The notes under the pieces are model-generated. The model was given only the letters and a program-made list of their open reading frames with translations. It ran no database searches and was not told where the DNA came from. A DNA stretch of 64,000 nucleotides, taken from Amycolatopsis sp. FDAARGOS 1241 (GTDB lineage: Bacteria; Actinomycetota; Actinomycetes; Mycobacteriales; Pseudonocardiaceae). Both the position numbers and the translations under genes were made by a program. Of this stretch, positions 17,063-25,475 are shown piece by piece (positions within the stretch are counted from its first letter, which is position 1; each line of letters begins with the position of its first letter). The stretch covers positions 4,526,001 through 4,590,000 of the forward strand of contig NZ_CP069526.1 in assembly GCF_016889705.1 (NCBI RefSeq). The letters are read 5' to 3'.

Positions 17063-18718
17063 TTGTTCACACAGATCCTCGTTCCGGTCGGCGGCTCGCT
17101 GACCCTGTCCGCGCTCCTGGCGGCGGTACCGCTGTTATTGCTGATCGTGCTGCTCGGCGTGTTCAAGACACCCGCCCGGATCGCCGCACCCGCCTCGCTG
17201 ATCGCGGCGCTGGCCGTCGGTGTCGTGGCGTTCCGGCTCCCGGCGTCCATCGCGTTCTCCGGTGCCGCCGAAGGCATCGTCTACGGGATCTTCCCGATCC
17301 TGTGGGTCGCGATCAATGCGATCTGGTTGCACAAGGTCACGGAGCTGCGCGGACACTCGGCCGCCCTGCGCACCGCGTTCACGCGGGTCAGTGACGATCG
17401 CCGCGTGCAGGCGATCCTGGTCGCGTTCTGCTTCGGTGCCGCGCTGGAAGGCCTGGCCGGCGGCGGTGCCCCGGTCGCGATCTGCGCCGTGATCCTGATG
17501 GCGCTGGGCCTGTCGCCGATCAAGGCCGCCGCCGCGTGCCTGATCGCGGACACGTCGCCGGTCGCGTTCGGTGCGCTCGGCCAGCCCATCGACGTGCTCG
17601 CCACCCAGACCGGGCTGCCCGTGCCCGACCTGGCCGTGATGATCGGCAGGCAGACGCCGGTGCTGGCGCTGTTCATCCCGCTCGTCCTCGTGCTCGTGGT
17701 CGACGGGAAGACCGGGCTCAAGCAGCGGTGGGGCGTCGCGCTCGCGGCGGGTGTCTCGTTCGCCGCGGTCCAGTGCGCCGCGTCGGTGTTCCTGACGCCC
17801 GCGCTCGTGGACACGGTCGCGGCCGTGGTGTCCGGCGTGGTCACTGTGCTCGTCGCGCGGGCCGGCCGCGTGCCGGCCACGGCGGTGCGCCGGCGCACGG
17901 TCGTGGCAGCCGGTGGTGGCGCGAGTGGTGGCAGCGACTTCGCCGCCCCGCCCGCCGACGAGTCCACTGTGGACGAGAAGCGGCCGCCGGTGTTCGCCGC
18001 GCTCGCGCCGTACCTGCTGATCGTCGCCGTGGTCGTCCTCGCGAACCTGCCCGGGGTGTCGGACCTGATCGCCTCGCTCACGACCAAGGTCCACTGGCCC
18101 GGCGTCGACGTCGGCAACTCCGACGGGGAACCGCTGAGCATCGCGAAGATCAGCTTCGCGTGGGTCGGGGCGCCGGGTTCGCTCGTGCTCATCGCCGGGC
18201 TGCTGAGCCTGCCGGTGCTGGGTGTCGGGCTCGGGCGCGCTACCCGGGTGTGGCTGGCCAACCTGTGGCAGCTGCGCTGGGCGATCTTCACGGTGTGCTG
18301 CGTCATCGCACTGAGCTACGTGATGAACCTGTCGGGCCAGACCACCACGCTCGGCGTCTGGCTCGCCGGTGCCGGAGCGGCGTTCCCGCTGGTGTCGCCG
18401 GTGATCGGCTGGATCGGCACCGTGCTGACCGGGTCCGACACCTCCAGCAACACGCTCTTCGGCCTGCTGCAGTACACGACCGCCCACCACGCCGGCCTGT
18501 CCGATGTGCTGCTCACCTCCGCCAACAGCAGCGGCGGGGTGGTCGGCAAGGCCGTGTCGCTGCAGAACCTGGCGATCGCCGCGGTCGCCGTCGGGCTCGG
18601 CGGCAAGGAGGGCGTGCTCTTCCGCCGGACCATCGGCTGGACGGTCGTGATGGTCGTGGTGCTGTCCGTGCTCGTGTACCTGCAATCGACTCCCGTGCTC
18701 GGCTGGCTGGTTCCCTGA
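17063..18718 (+). CDS. LctP-family lactate/hydroxy-acid permease
   Basis: Polytopic membrane protein of 551 residues with about 12-14 hydrophobic segments. It shows family hallmarks: GIFPILWVAINAIWLHKVTE, FGAALEGLAGGGAPVAICAV and GWIGTVLTGSDTSSNTLFG. Known members import L-lactate, D-lactate and glycolate with protons, so short hydroxy acids are the expected cargo. The start is a TTG at 17063 with GGAG seven bases upstream. It is flanked by CoA enzymes on the same strand, which suggests that it supplies the substrate of the pathway. A glycine-rich loop (GGGASGGS) near residue 290 is likely cytoplasmic. Confidence 0.93.
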   Translation: MFTQILVPVGGSLTLSALLAAVPLLLLIVLLGVFKTPARIAAPASLIAALAVGVVAFRLPASIAFSGAAEGIVYGIFPILWVAINAIWLHKVTELRGHSAALRTAFTRVSDDRRVQAILVAFCFGAALEGLAGGGAPVAICAVILMALGLSPIKAAAACLIADTSPVAFGALGQPIDVLATQTGLPVPDLAVMIGRQTPVLALFIPLVLVLVVDGKTGLKQRWGVALAAGVSFAAVQCAASVFLTPALVDTVAAVVSGVVTVLVARAGRVPATAVRRRTVVAAGGGASGGSDFAAPPADESTVDEKRPPVFAALAPYLLIVAVVVLANLPGVSDLIASLTTKVHWPGVDVGNSDGEPLSIAKISFAWVGAPGSLVLIAGLLSLPVLGVGLGRATRVWLANLWQLRWAIFTVCCVIALSYVMNLSGQTTTLGVWLAGAGAAFPLVSPVIGWIGTVLTGSDTSSNTLFGLLQYTTAHHAGLSDVLLTSANSSGGVVGKAVSLQNLAIAAVAVGLGGKEGVLFRRTIGWTVVMVVVLSVLVYLQSTPVLGWLVP

Positions 18719-18740
18719 CCGGCCCGAAAGGACCCCTGCC

Positions 18741-20843
18741 ATGCCCGTTGACTCCGCCAACCACTGGGCGCAGCGCCTGCTGCACCCGCGCTCGGTCGCG
18801 ATCGTCGGCGCATCCACCCGGCCCGGGAGCATTTCCACGCAGGCGCTGGCGAACCTGCGGGACTTCGGCTACGCGGGGCGTGTGCTGCCCGTCAACGCGA
18901 AGTACACCGAGCTCGACGGGCTGCCGTGTTACCCCTCGCTGGACGCCACGCCGGGCCCGGTCGACCTCGCGCTGATCCTGGTGCCGGCCGCCGCGGTGCC
19001 GGGCGCGATCGACGACTGCGTGCGCGCCGGCGTCGGGACAGCGGTGGTGTTCTCGTCGGGCTTCGGTGAGCTCGGCGCCGAAGGGCTGGACGTCCAGCAG
19101 CGGCTGGCCGGGGCCGCGCGCGCCGGGAGCGTGCGCCTGCTCGGTCCCAACTGCCAGGGCCTGATCTACCGGCCGGCCAGCCTGGTCGCGACCTTCAGCG
19201 AAGCCGCACAGGCGGGGCTCGGCGAGTCGAGCGGGATCGCCTACGCCGGGCAGAGCGGCGCGATCGGTGGCTCGTTCCTCGGGCTCGCGCGCGAACGCGG
19301 CATCGGGCTCACGGCGTGGGCCAGCAGCGGCAACCAGGCCGACCTCGGTGTGGCCGACCTCGCCGCCGGGTTCCTGGAAGAGGACGAGGTCCGCGTCGTC
19401 GCGATGTACCTGGAGGCGATCCCGTCCGGGACGCAGTGGCGGCAGCTCACCGCGCGAGCGCGGGAACTGGGCAAGAACCTGGTGGTGCTGCGGTCCGGCC
19501 GCTCGGCCGCCGGGCGGCGCGCGGCCGCGTCGCACACCGGCGCCATGATCGGGCCGGACACGGCGTTCGAGCTGGTGTCCGCGGAACACGGCGTGATCGG
19601 CGTGACCGACCTCGACCAGCTGCTGGACACCGTGGTGGAACTCGCCGCACGCAAGCCGGTGCGCGGGCCCGCCGTGACCGTGGTGACGAGCTCCGGCGGC
19701 GCCGGCGGGATCGCGGCGGACTGGCTGGAGGAAGCGGGGTTGCGCACCGGCGAGCTCGCCGCGGACACCCGCCGCGAACTCGAGCGGTTCATCCCCGCGT
19801 ACGGCTCGACGAGCAACCCCGTGGACGTGACCGCGCAGCTGTTCTCACAGGACGACGACTCGGTGTTCGACGTGTGCCGGACGATCCTCGGCGATCCGGG
19901 GACCGACGTCCTGATGGTGATCATGACGAACGTGACGGGCGCCCGCGCGGCTCGTGTGGCCCGCCAGCTCGTCGCGGCGGCCGAGGGCGCACCCAAACCG
20001 CTGGGCGTGGTGTGGCTCGCCGACGGCAACCAGATCGCCGAGGCGACGAAGATCCTGCGTGAGCACCACGTTCCGCTGCACGACTCGATCGGGCGCAAGG
20101 CCCACGTGCTGGCCCGGCTGTACCGGGCCGGCGCAGCGCGACCGCCGGCCCGCACCGAACCGGTGGCGGGCACTGTCGACGGGTTCTCCGGCACCGGCGT
20201 GGTCACCGAATCCGCGGGTGCGCCCCTGCTGGACGCGCTGGGCGTGCCCCGGCCCGAAGGTGTGCTCGTCACGAGTCCGCAGGAGGCGGCCGAAGCCGCG
20301 GCGCGGCTCGGCGGCCGGGTGGTGCTGAAGGCGCAGTCCGCCGGCCTCACGCACAAGTCCGAAGCAGGCGGCGTTCGCGTCGGCGTGACAGACGCGGCGA
20401 GCGCGTATCGGGAAATGGTCGCCGCCGTGCGCGCCGCCCGGCCGGACGTCGTGCTCGACGGAATCCTGGTGCAGAGCCTGGTTCCGCCGGGGATCGAACT
20501 CCTTGTCGGCGTCGAGGGAGCCGCCGACGGCTACCCGCCGGTCGTGACCGTCGGCTTCGGCGGTGTGACGGCCGAGATCGACCAGGACGTGGTCACCGGG
20601 CTCGCCCCGCTGTCGGAGCTCGACGTGCGGGTACTGCTCACCCGGCTGCGCGGCGCGCCGCTGCTGCGCGGCTACCGCGGCCGGCCGGGAGCCGACGTGG
20701 CCGCCGTCGCCGCCGCCGTGGCGGCCCTCTCGCGGTACGCGGCCGGTCTCGGTGACCGGCTCGCCGAGCTCGAGATCAACCCGCTCATCGCCCACCCCGA
20801 CGGGGTCAGCGCGGCAGATCTGGTGCTGCGCTTCACCGAGTAG
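18741..20843 (+). CDS. ADP-forming acyl-CoA ligase (acetate-CoA ligase family), fused alpha-beta
   Basis: Cytoplasmic 700-residue enzyme that joins a carboxylic acid to CoA with ATP going to ADP and phosphate. Domain order: CoA-binding Rossmann domain (SVAIVGASTRPGSISTQAL near residue 20), ligase-CoA domains with GLIYRPA, SHTGAMIGPD and the likely phosphohistidine region, and a C-terminal ATP-grasp (GVPRPEGVLVTSPQEAAEAA; VVLKAQSAGLTHKSEAGGV; LEINPLIAHPDGV). Alpha and beta parts are fused as in many actinobacteria. It sits between the two transporter genes and would activate the imported acid. It could act on acetate, propionate or a larger hydroxy or aryl acid. Confidence 0.9.
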   Translation: MPVDSANHWAQRLLHPRSVAIVGASTRPGSISTQALANLRDFGYAGRVLPVNAKYTELDGLPCYPSLDATPGPVDLALILVPAAAVPGAIDDCVRAGVGTAVVFSSGFGELGAEGLDVQQRLAGAARAGSVRLLGPNCQGLIYRPASLVATFSEAAQAGLGESSGIAYAGQSGAIGGSFLGLARERGIGLTAWASSGNQADLGVADLAAGFLEEDEVRVVAMYLEAIPSGTQWRQLTARARELGKNLVVLRSGRSAAGRRAAASHTGAMIGPDTAFELVSAEHGVIGVTDLDQLLDTVVELAARKPVRGPAVTVVTSSGGAGGIAADWLEEAGLRTGELAADTRRELERFIPAYGSTSNPVDVTAQLFSQDDDSVFDVCRTILGDPGTDVLMVIMTNVTGARAARVARQLVAAAEGAPKPLGVVWLADGNQIAEATKILREHHVPLHDSIGRKAHVLARLYRAGAARPPARTEPVAGTVDGFSGTGVVTESAGAPLLDALGVPRPEGVLVTSPQEAAEAAARLGGRVVLKAQSAGLTHKSEAGGVRVGVTDAASAYREMVAAVRAARPDVVLDGILVQSLVPPGIELLVGVEGAADGYPPVVTVGFGGVTAEIDQDVVTGLAPLSELDVRVLLTRLRGAPLLRGYRGRPGADVAAVAAAVAALSRYAAGLGDRLAELEINPLIAHPDGVSAADLVLRFTE

Positions 20844-20902
20844 CTCCACCGACCAGGTGCTCCACCGGCCCGCAACGACGCGAAGTTTCGGAAGGAGTGG
20901 TC

Positions 20903-22144
20903 ATGACGTCCGTCCTGACCAAGGTTCCCCCGCTCACCCTCGACCGTCCGCAACGCCGGGTCTTCTGGGCCACGTTCGCGGGCTGGGGTCTCGACGGGTT
21001 CGACTACATGCTTTACACGCTGGCCCTCGGCGCGGTGAGCATCGCGTTCGGACTGAACCACGAGCAGGCCGGCCTCATCGGCACGGTCACGCTGCTGTTC
21101 TCAGCGTTCGGCGGCATCGTCGCCGGCACGTTGTCCGACCGGTTCGGCCGCGTCCGCATCCTGGCGGCGGCGATCTTCCTGTACTCGCTGTTCACCGCCC
21201 TGTCCGGGATCGCGAGCAGCTTTCCCGAGCTGCTGGTGTACCGCGCGGTGGAGGGACTGGGCTTCGGCGGCGAGTGGGCCGTCGGCGCCGTGCTCATCTC
21301 GGAGGTCATCCCCGCGAAGAAGCGCGGCGCGGTCGCCGGGTTCATCCAGGGCGCGTGGTCGTTCGGCTGGGCGCTCGCGGTGATCGCGTCGGTACTGATC
21401 CTGCCGAACTTCGGTGACCTCGGCTGGCGCATGATGTTCTGGGTCGGCTTGGTCCCGGCGCTGATCGTGATCTACATCCTGCGCAAGGTGCCCGAGTCGC
21501 CCGTGTGGCTGGAAGCGCGCCGGACCCGCAAGGCCAAGGCGCCGATCAGCCTCGGGCTGATCTTCCGGCGCAAGATCCTGCGCTACACCATCCTGGCGAC
21601 GTTGCTCTCGATCGGCATGCAGAGCGGGTACTACGCGATCTTCACGTGGCTGCCCACCTACCTGTCCGAAAGCCGCGGGCTGAACGCGGTCGGCGCGGCC
21701 GGCTACCTCGTGTTCGTGATCGCCGGATCGTTCCTCGGTTACGTCGCCGCGGGAGTCGCCAACGACCGGTTCGGCCGCAAGCCGACGTTCGCCGTGTTCG
21801 GCGTGCTCAGCGCGGTCACGGTGGTGGTCTACGCCTACGCGCGCATCCCGTCCGGCCTCGTGATCTACGTCGGGTTCCCGCTGGGGTTCTTCGGCTCGGG
21901 CATCATCAGCGGGTTCGGCCCGTTCCTCGCGGAGCTGTTCCCCAGTGAGATGCGCGGCGCCGGACAGGGCTTCTGCTACAACGTGGGCCGTGGGGTCGCC
22001 GCGCTGGCTCCGGCGGTGGTCGGCGCGCTCGCCGGCGGCTACGGGCTGGGGACCGGGATCTCGGTGTTCGCGGCCAGTGCCTACGGTCTGTTCCTGATCG
22101 CGCTGGTGTTCCTGCCCGAGACCCGCGGCCGGGAGCTCCGGTGA
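20903..22144 (+). CDS. MFS carboxylate transporter (AAHS/SHS type)
   Basis: Membrane carrier of about 413 residues with 12 predicted helices. It begins with GWGLDGFDYMLYTLALGAV, containing the acidic GFD motif typical of aromatic-acid:proton and sialate:proton symporters, and has the loop 2-3 motif GTLSDRFGRVR. The inner half carries AVEGLGFGGEWAVGAVLISE and ANDRFGRKPTFAVFG (the repeated motif). ATG 20903 is chosen because GGAAGGAG precedes it with good spacing; the GTG six bases upstream would overlap that site. Its last bases overlap the cyclase gene (GTGA), so both are cotranslated. It gives the cluster a second uptake system. Confidence 0.88.
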   Translation: MTSVLTKVPPLTLDRPQRRVFWATFAGWGLDGFDYMLYTLALGAVSIAFGLNHEQAGLIGTVTLLFSAFGGIVAGTLSDRFGRVRILAAAIFLYSLFTALSGIASSFPELLVYRAVEGLGFGGEWAVGAVLISEVIPAKKRGAVAGFIQGAWSFGWALAVIASVLILPNFGDLGWRMMFWVGLVPALIVIYILRKVPESPVWLEARRTRKAKAPISLGLIFRRKILRYTILATLLSIGMQSGYYAIFTWLPTYLSESRGLNAVGAAGYLVFVIAGSFLGYVAAGVANDRFGRKPTFAVFGVLSAVTVVVYAYARIPSGLVIYVGFPLGFFGSGIISGFGPFLAELFPSEMRGAGQGFCYNVGRGVAALAPAVVGALAGGYGLGTGISVFAASAYGLFLIALVFLPETRGRELR

Positions 22145-23130
22145 GCACAACGAAGGAGAACGACTTGCCGGTTCCGGATTACCGCGCCCTGCGCGCCCGC
22201 GACGACGGTCCGGCCGGGTCCAGCTGGGGCGTGTTCGAGCGGACGCCCGAGCGCGGGATGGCGAACTTCGCCCAGGCGTCGCACGTGGTGGAGGCGGCCG
22301 GCTTGGTGCGCCACGGCCAGGTGTTCAACTTGGACTATCCACTCGACGCGTTCGACCCGTCTGTGGTGTGGCGGACGCCGCCGGCGCAGACGATCACGTC
22401 CTCGCACGCCGACCAGCGCGACGACTACGTCGATCAGCTGTGGCTGCAGGCGAGCTCCCACGTGGACGGTCTGCGGCACCGCCGCCACCACGAAGCCGGT
22501 TTCTACCAAGGGGTTCCCGACGCCGACATCAAGCCCGGGACCCCGGCGCTCGGCGTTCAGCGGTGGGCGGAGGACCCCATCGTCGGCCGTGGGGTGCTCG
22601 TGGACCTCGCTCGTTACCGGGAGTCGCTGGGCCGCCCCATCGACCACGCCGCCGGCGAACCGCTGCCGCTGGACCTCGTCGAGCGGACGCTGTCCTGGCA
22701 AGGCGTGAGCCTGTGCGAGGGGGACCTGCTCCTGCTGCGCACCGGCTGGGCCGAGTGGTATCTGTCCGAATTGGACCCGGCCGGCCGCGAAGCGATCGGG
22801 CGGACCCGCCGCTGCACCGGTCTCGCGCAGTCCCGCGAGCTGGTCGCGTGGTTCTGGGACCACCGCCTCGCCCTCGTCGCGTCCGACACCTTCGCCATCG
22901 AGGCGATGCCGCCGCCCCCGGACCCGCAGTTCGGCGGCCCCCACGAACCGGGGATGGTGCACCAAGACCTCATCGGCCTGCTCGGTCTGCCCCTGGGCGA
23001 ACAGTGGAAGCTCGACGCGCTGTCGGCGCACGCCGCCGGTGGCGGCGGCTACACGTACCTCGTGGTGGTCAAGCCCCTGAACCTCGTCGGCGGGGTGGGC
23101 TCGCCGGCGAATGCCGTCGCCCTCTGCTGA
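22141..23130 (+). CDS. Cyclase-family metal-dependent hydrolase (KynB fold)
   Basis: A 329-residue protein of the cyclase/arylformamidase family, whose members hydrolyse amides, lactones or isatin-type rings using zinc or manganese. The metal motif is ASSHVDGLRHRRHH, a variant of the family HxGTHxDxxxH motif, and other family parts are DLLLLRTGWAEWY, LVASDTFAIEAMP and a C-terminal AHAAGGGGYTYLVVVKPL. The GTG start overlaps the MFS stop by four bases. As last gene of the operon it may open a lactone or ring form of the acid that the upstream enzymes degrade; that is inference. Kynurenine formamidase proper is shorter (about 210 residues). Confidence 0.82.
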   Translation: MSTTKENDLPVPDYRALRARDDGPAGSSWGVFERTPERGMANFAQASHVVEAAGLVRHGQVFNLDYPLDAFDPSVVWRTPPAQTITSSHADQRDDYVDQLWLQASSHVDGLRHRRHHEAGFYQGVPDADIKPGTPALGVQRWAEDPIVGRGVLVDLARYRESLGRPIDHAAGEPLPLDLVERTLSWQGVSLCEGDLLLLRTGWAEWYLSELDPAGREAIGRTRRCTGLAQSRELVAWFWDHRLALVASDTFAIEAMPPPPDPQFGGPHEPGMVHQDLIGLLGLPLGEQWKLDALSAHAAGGGGYTYLVVVKPLNLVGGVGSPANAVALC

Positions 23131-23159
23131 ACCGGGCGCGCCAGCTGTTGTGTCCGGGG

Positions 23160-23379
23160 CGGTTGCGAGTGGTGCGATCTACTTCTGCCAACCAGGCAGG
23201 CCCTGGCAGCGCGGTTCCAACTGCCGCGCGAGTACTTTGCCAAGGGCAGCAACCTCGCCGGCCACACCGTCGAACACCTCGCCGCAGTCGCCGCGGAAAT
23301 CGACAACCGTCCACACACATGCCTCGGCTGGTCAACTCCAGCCCGACGCCTCGCTACAGTCATCACACCAACACAATGA
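23160..23379 (+). mobile_element. IS30-family transposase remnant (C-terminal stump)
   Basis: Two frames carry the end of an IS30 transposase. The first shows AIYFCQPGRPWQRGSN (family form IYFCDPHSPWQRGSNEN); after a small deletion and frame change, LPREYFAKGSNLAGHTVEHL and AAVAAEIDNRPHTCLGWSTP continue to a TGA at 23377. The catalytic DDE core and the N-terminal HTH are absent and no terminal inverted repeats were found. It marks an old insertion exactly between the two catabolic clusters. The remaining 100 bases to the GntR stop hold nothing recognisable. Confidence 0.8.
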
Positions 23380-23481
23380 CCGGCACCGTTGCGACCACCT
23401 CGCGAATCCGCGCACCACGACCGCGGCCACACCGCACGAACCGGCAAGCCCCCGCGTCGCCAACCTCACCGGGCAATACAG

Positions 23482-24171
23482 CTAACCGGTCGCCGTTCCG
23501 GCGCGCTCGCGCTGCTCCAGCGCTTCGATCGCTGACGCCAGCAAGCTGCGCTCGATGTGGGTCTGCATCAGCTCCCGCGCTCCGGTGTCGTCGCCCGCGG
23601 CGACGAGGTCGACCAGCCGGTGGTGTTCCTGGTGGTCGCGCGTGCGGGGTTCGTTGCCGGGCGGCAGTTCCAGCCCGGCGCGGCGGTAGCGGTCCGTCTT
23701 GTCCCAGATGTCGTCGAGCAGGCGGACCAGCGTGGCGTTGTGGGACGCCACATACAGCGCCCGGTGGAAGGCCCGGTGCACGGTCAGCGCCTCTTCGCCC
23801 CATTCGCGGGTGACGGGCAGCAGCCGGGCCACCGCGGCGCGCAGGGCTGACAGGTCGTCTGCGGTGCGGCGCTGCGCCGCGTACATCGCGGCGGTCGGGT
23901 CGAGGGACAGGCGCACCTCGAAGAGCTGGCGCGCCTCGGCCGCGCTCATCCCGGCCACGCGGGCGTCGCGGTGGGCGTCGAGGCGGATGAGTCCTTCGCT
24001 GGACAGCCGGCGGATCGCCTCCCGCAGCGGGGTGAGGCTCATGCCCAGGTCGCCGGCGAGCTCGTTCTGCTCGAGCCGCGAGCCGGGCCGCAGGGCACCC
24101 GACAGGATGCGGCCGCGCAGCTCGGCGTAGGCGACCTCGCCCTTGCTCGAAAACACGTTCGCGCTGCTCAT
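23482..24171 (-). CDS. GntR-family regulator, FCD (FadR) subfamily
   Basis: A 229-residue regulator. The winged HTH spans residues about 8-70 with LRGRILSGALRPGSRLEQNE and SLTPLREAIRRLSSEGLIRL. The all-helical FCD domain has the metal/effector ligand pattern, including FEVRLSLDPTAAMYAA, HRAFHRALYVASHN and the final EHHRLVDLVAAGDDTGARELMQ. ATG 24171 is preferred to a GTG 12 bases upstream, because AGGGG precedes the ATG while the GTG directly abuts its GGAGG. It is divergent from the tartrate dehydratase gene and is its likely repressor; the ligand could be tartrate or a product. Confidence 0.9.
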   Translation of the reverse strand: MSSANVFSSKGEVAYAELRGRILSGALRPGSRLEQNELAGDLGMSLTPLREAIRRLSSEGLIRLDAHRDARVAGMSAAEARQLFEVRLSLDPTAAMYAAQRRTADDLSALRAAVARLLPVTREWGEEALTVHRAFHRALYVASHNATLVRLLDDIWDKTDRYRRAGLELPPGNEPRTRDHQEHHRLVDLVAAGDDTGARELMQTHIERSLLASAIEALEQRERAGTATG

Positions 24172-24246
24172 CGACCCCTGCACCCTCCCTGGCGGAAACC
24201 GAGGCTTGTGCTTCGGCCAGGCGAGACCCTAGCATCCCGTTGGAAT

Positions 24247-24259
24247 TTATAATTTATAA
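24247..24259. promoter_or_regulatory. AT-rich palindromic operator before tarD
   Basis: TTATAATTTATAA is a perfect 6-1-6 palindrome (TTATAA-T-TTATAA) in DNA otherwise above 70 percent GC. It ends 11 bases before the TarD start, close to its ribosome binding site GAGAGG, and lies 75 bases from the GntR start. FCD regulators often bind short AT-rich palindromes. Binding here would block tarD transcription or initiation directly. Confidence 0.65.
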
Positions 24260-24270
24260 GAGAGGCGCGG

Positions 24271-25437
24271 ATGAAGATCCTCGACGTGCACGAAGGCGTC
24301 ATTCCGATCAGCTCGTCGATCCGCAACGCCTGGATCGACTTCAGCTCGATGGACTGCTCCATCGTCGCGGTGGTGTCCGACGTCGTGCGCGACGGCGAGC
24401 CGGTGGTCGGCTACGGCTTCAACTCCAACGGCCGCTACAGCGCGGGCGAAATCCTGCGGCGCCGCATCGTCCCCCGCCTGCTCGCCGCCGACCCGGACGC
24501 CCTGCTCGCCGAAGACGGGCAGCTCGACCCCACTCGCGCCTGGGACTTCATGATGGCCAACGAAAAGCCCGGCGGGCACGGCGAGCGATCGGTGGCCGTC
24601 GGCGTGGTCGACATGGCCCTGTTCGACCTCGCCGCCAAGCTCGCCGGGCAGCCGTTGTACCGCTGGCTGTCCGACCGCTACGGCGACGGCGTGCCCGACG
24701 ACGAGGTGTTCGTCTACGCCGCCGGCGGCTACTACGCGCCCGGCAAGACCCTGCTTGACCTGCAGGACGAGATGAAGCGCTTCCTCGACCAGGGCTACCG
24801 CGTGGTCAAGATGAAGATCGGCGGCGCGGACCTGGCCGAGGACCTCACGCGCATCGAAGCCGTGCTCGACGTCCTCGGCGGCGACGGCTCACGGCTCGCG
24901 GTGGACGTCAACGGCCGCTTCGACCTGGCCACCGCCCTCGAGTACGGGCGCGCGATCGAGCCCTACGGCCTCTTCTGGTACGAGGAGATCGGTGACCCGC
25001 TCGACTACGGCCTCAACGCGGTGATCTCCGAGCACTACGCCGGCCCGATCGCCACGGGCGAGAACCTGTTCTCCCTGCAGGACGCCCGCAACCTCATCCG
25101 CTACGGCGGGATGCGCCCCGACCGCGACTACCTCCAGTTCGACCCGGCGCTGAGCTACGGGCTCACCGAATACCTGCGCATCCTGGACATGCTCAAGCAG
25201 CACGGCTGGTCCTCCCGCCGCTGCATCCCGCACGGCGGCCACCAGTTCTCCTTGCACATCGCCGCGGCGCTCAAGCTCGGCGGCAACGAGTCCTACCCCG
25301 GCGAGTTCCAGCCGACCGGCGGGTTCGCCGACGGCGCGGTCGTCGAAGACAGCCACGTCGGCCTCACCGCGACGCCGGGCATCGGCTTCGAGGAGAAGGC
25401 CGCGTTCTACAAGGTACTTCGCCAGTTGCACCGCTGA
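24271..25437 (+). CDS. tarD: D(-)-tartrate dehydratase, enolase superfamily (TarD-like)
   Basis: Dehydrates D-tartrate to oxaloacetate in the cytoplasm in characterised relatives. The 388 residues follow the TarD pattern closely: IPISSSIRNAWIDFSSM at the start, VVGYGFNSNGRY, NEKPGGHGERSVAVG, and FVYAAGGYYAPGK. Active-site elements of the enolase superfamily are visible: KMK at 180-182 (acid/base lysine), magnesium ligands Asp212 (VDVNGR), Glu238/239 (WYEEIGDP) and Glu264 (TGENLF), and the catalytic histidine in CIPHGGHQ at 321. The gene is divergent from a GntR regulator and followed by a dicarboxylate carrier gene, which supports a dicarboxylate substrate. Another acid-sugar dehydratase is possible but the sequence pattern is close. 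Confidence 0.87.
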   Translation: MKILDVHEGVIPISSSIRNAWIDFSSMDCSIVAVVSDVVRDGEPVVGYGFNSNGRYSAGEILRRRIVPRLLAADPDALLAEDGQLDPTRAWDFMMANEKPGGHGERSVAVGVVDMALFDLAAKLAGQPLYRWLSDRYGDGVPDDEVFVYAAGGYYAPGKTLLDLQDEMKRFLDQGYRVVKMKIGGADLAEDLTRIEAVLDVLGGDGSRLAVDVNGRFDLATALEYGRAIEPYGLFWYEEIGDPLDYGLNAVISEHYAGPIATGENLFSLQDARNLIRYGGMRPDRDYLQFDPALSYGLTEYLRILDMLKQHGWSSRRCIPHGGHQFSLHIAAALKLGGNESYPGEFQPTGGFADGAVVEDSHVGLTATPGIGFEEKAAFYKVLRQLHR

Positions 25438-25475
25438 AGGTTCCCCCGTCACAACGTCGTGCGAAGGAGCAATTC

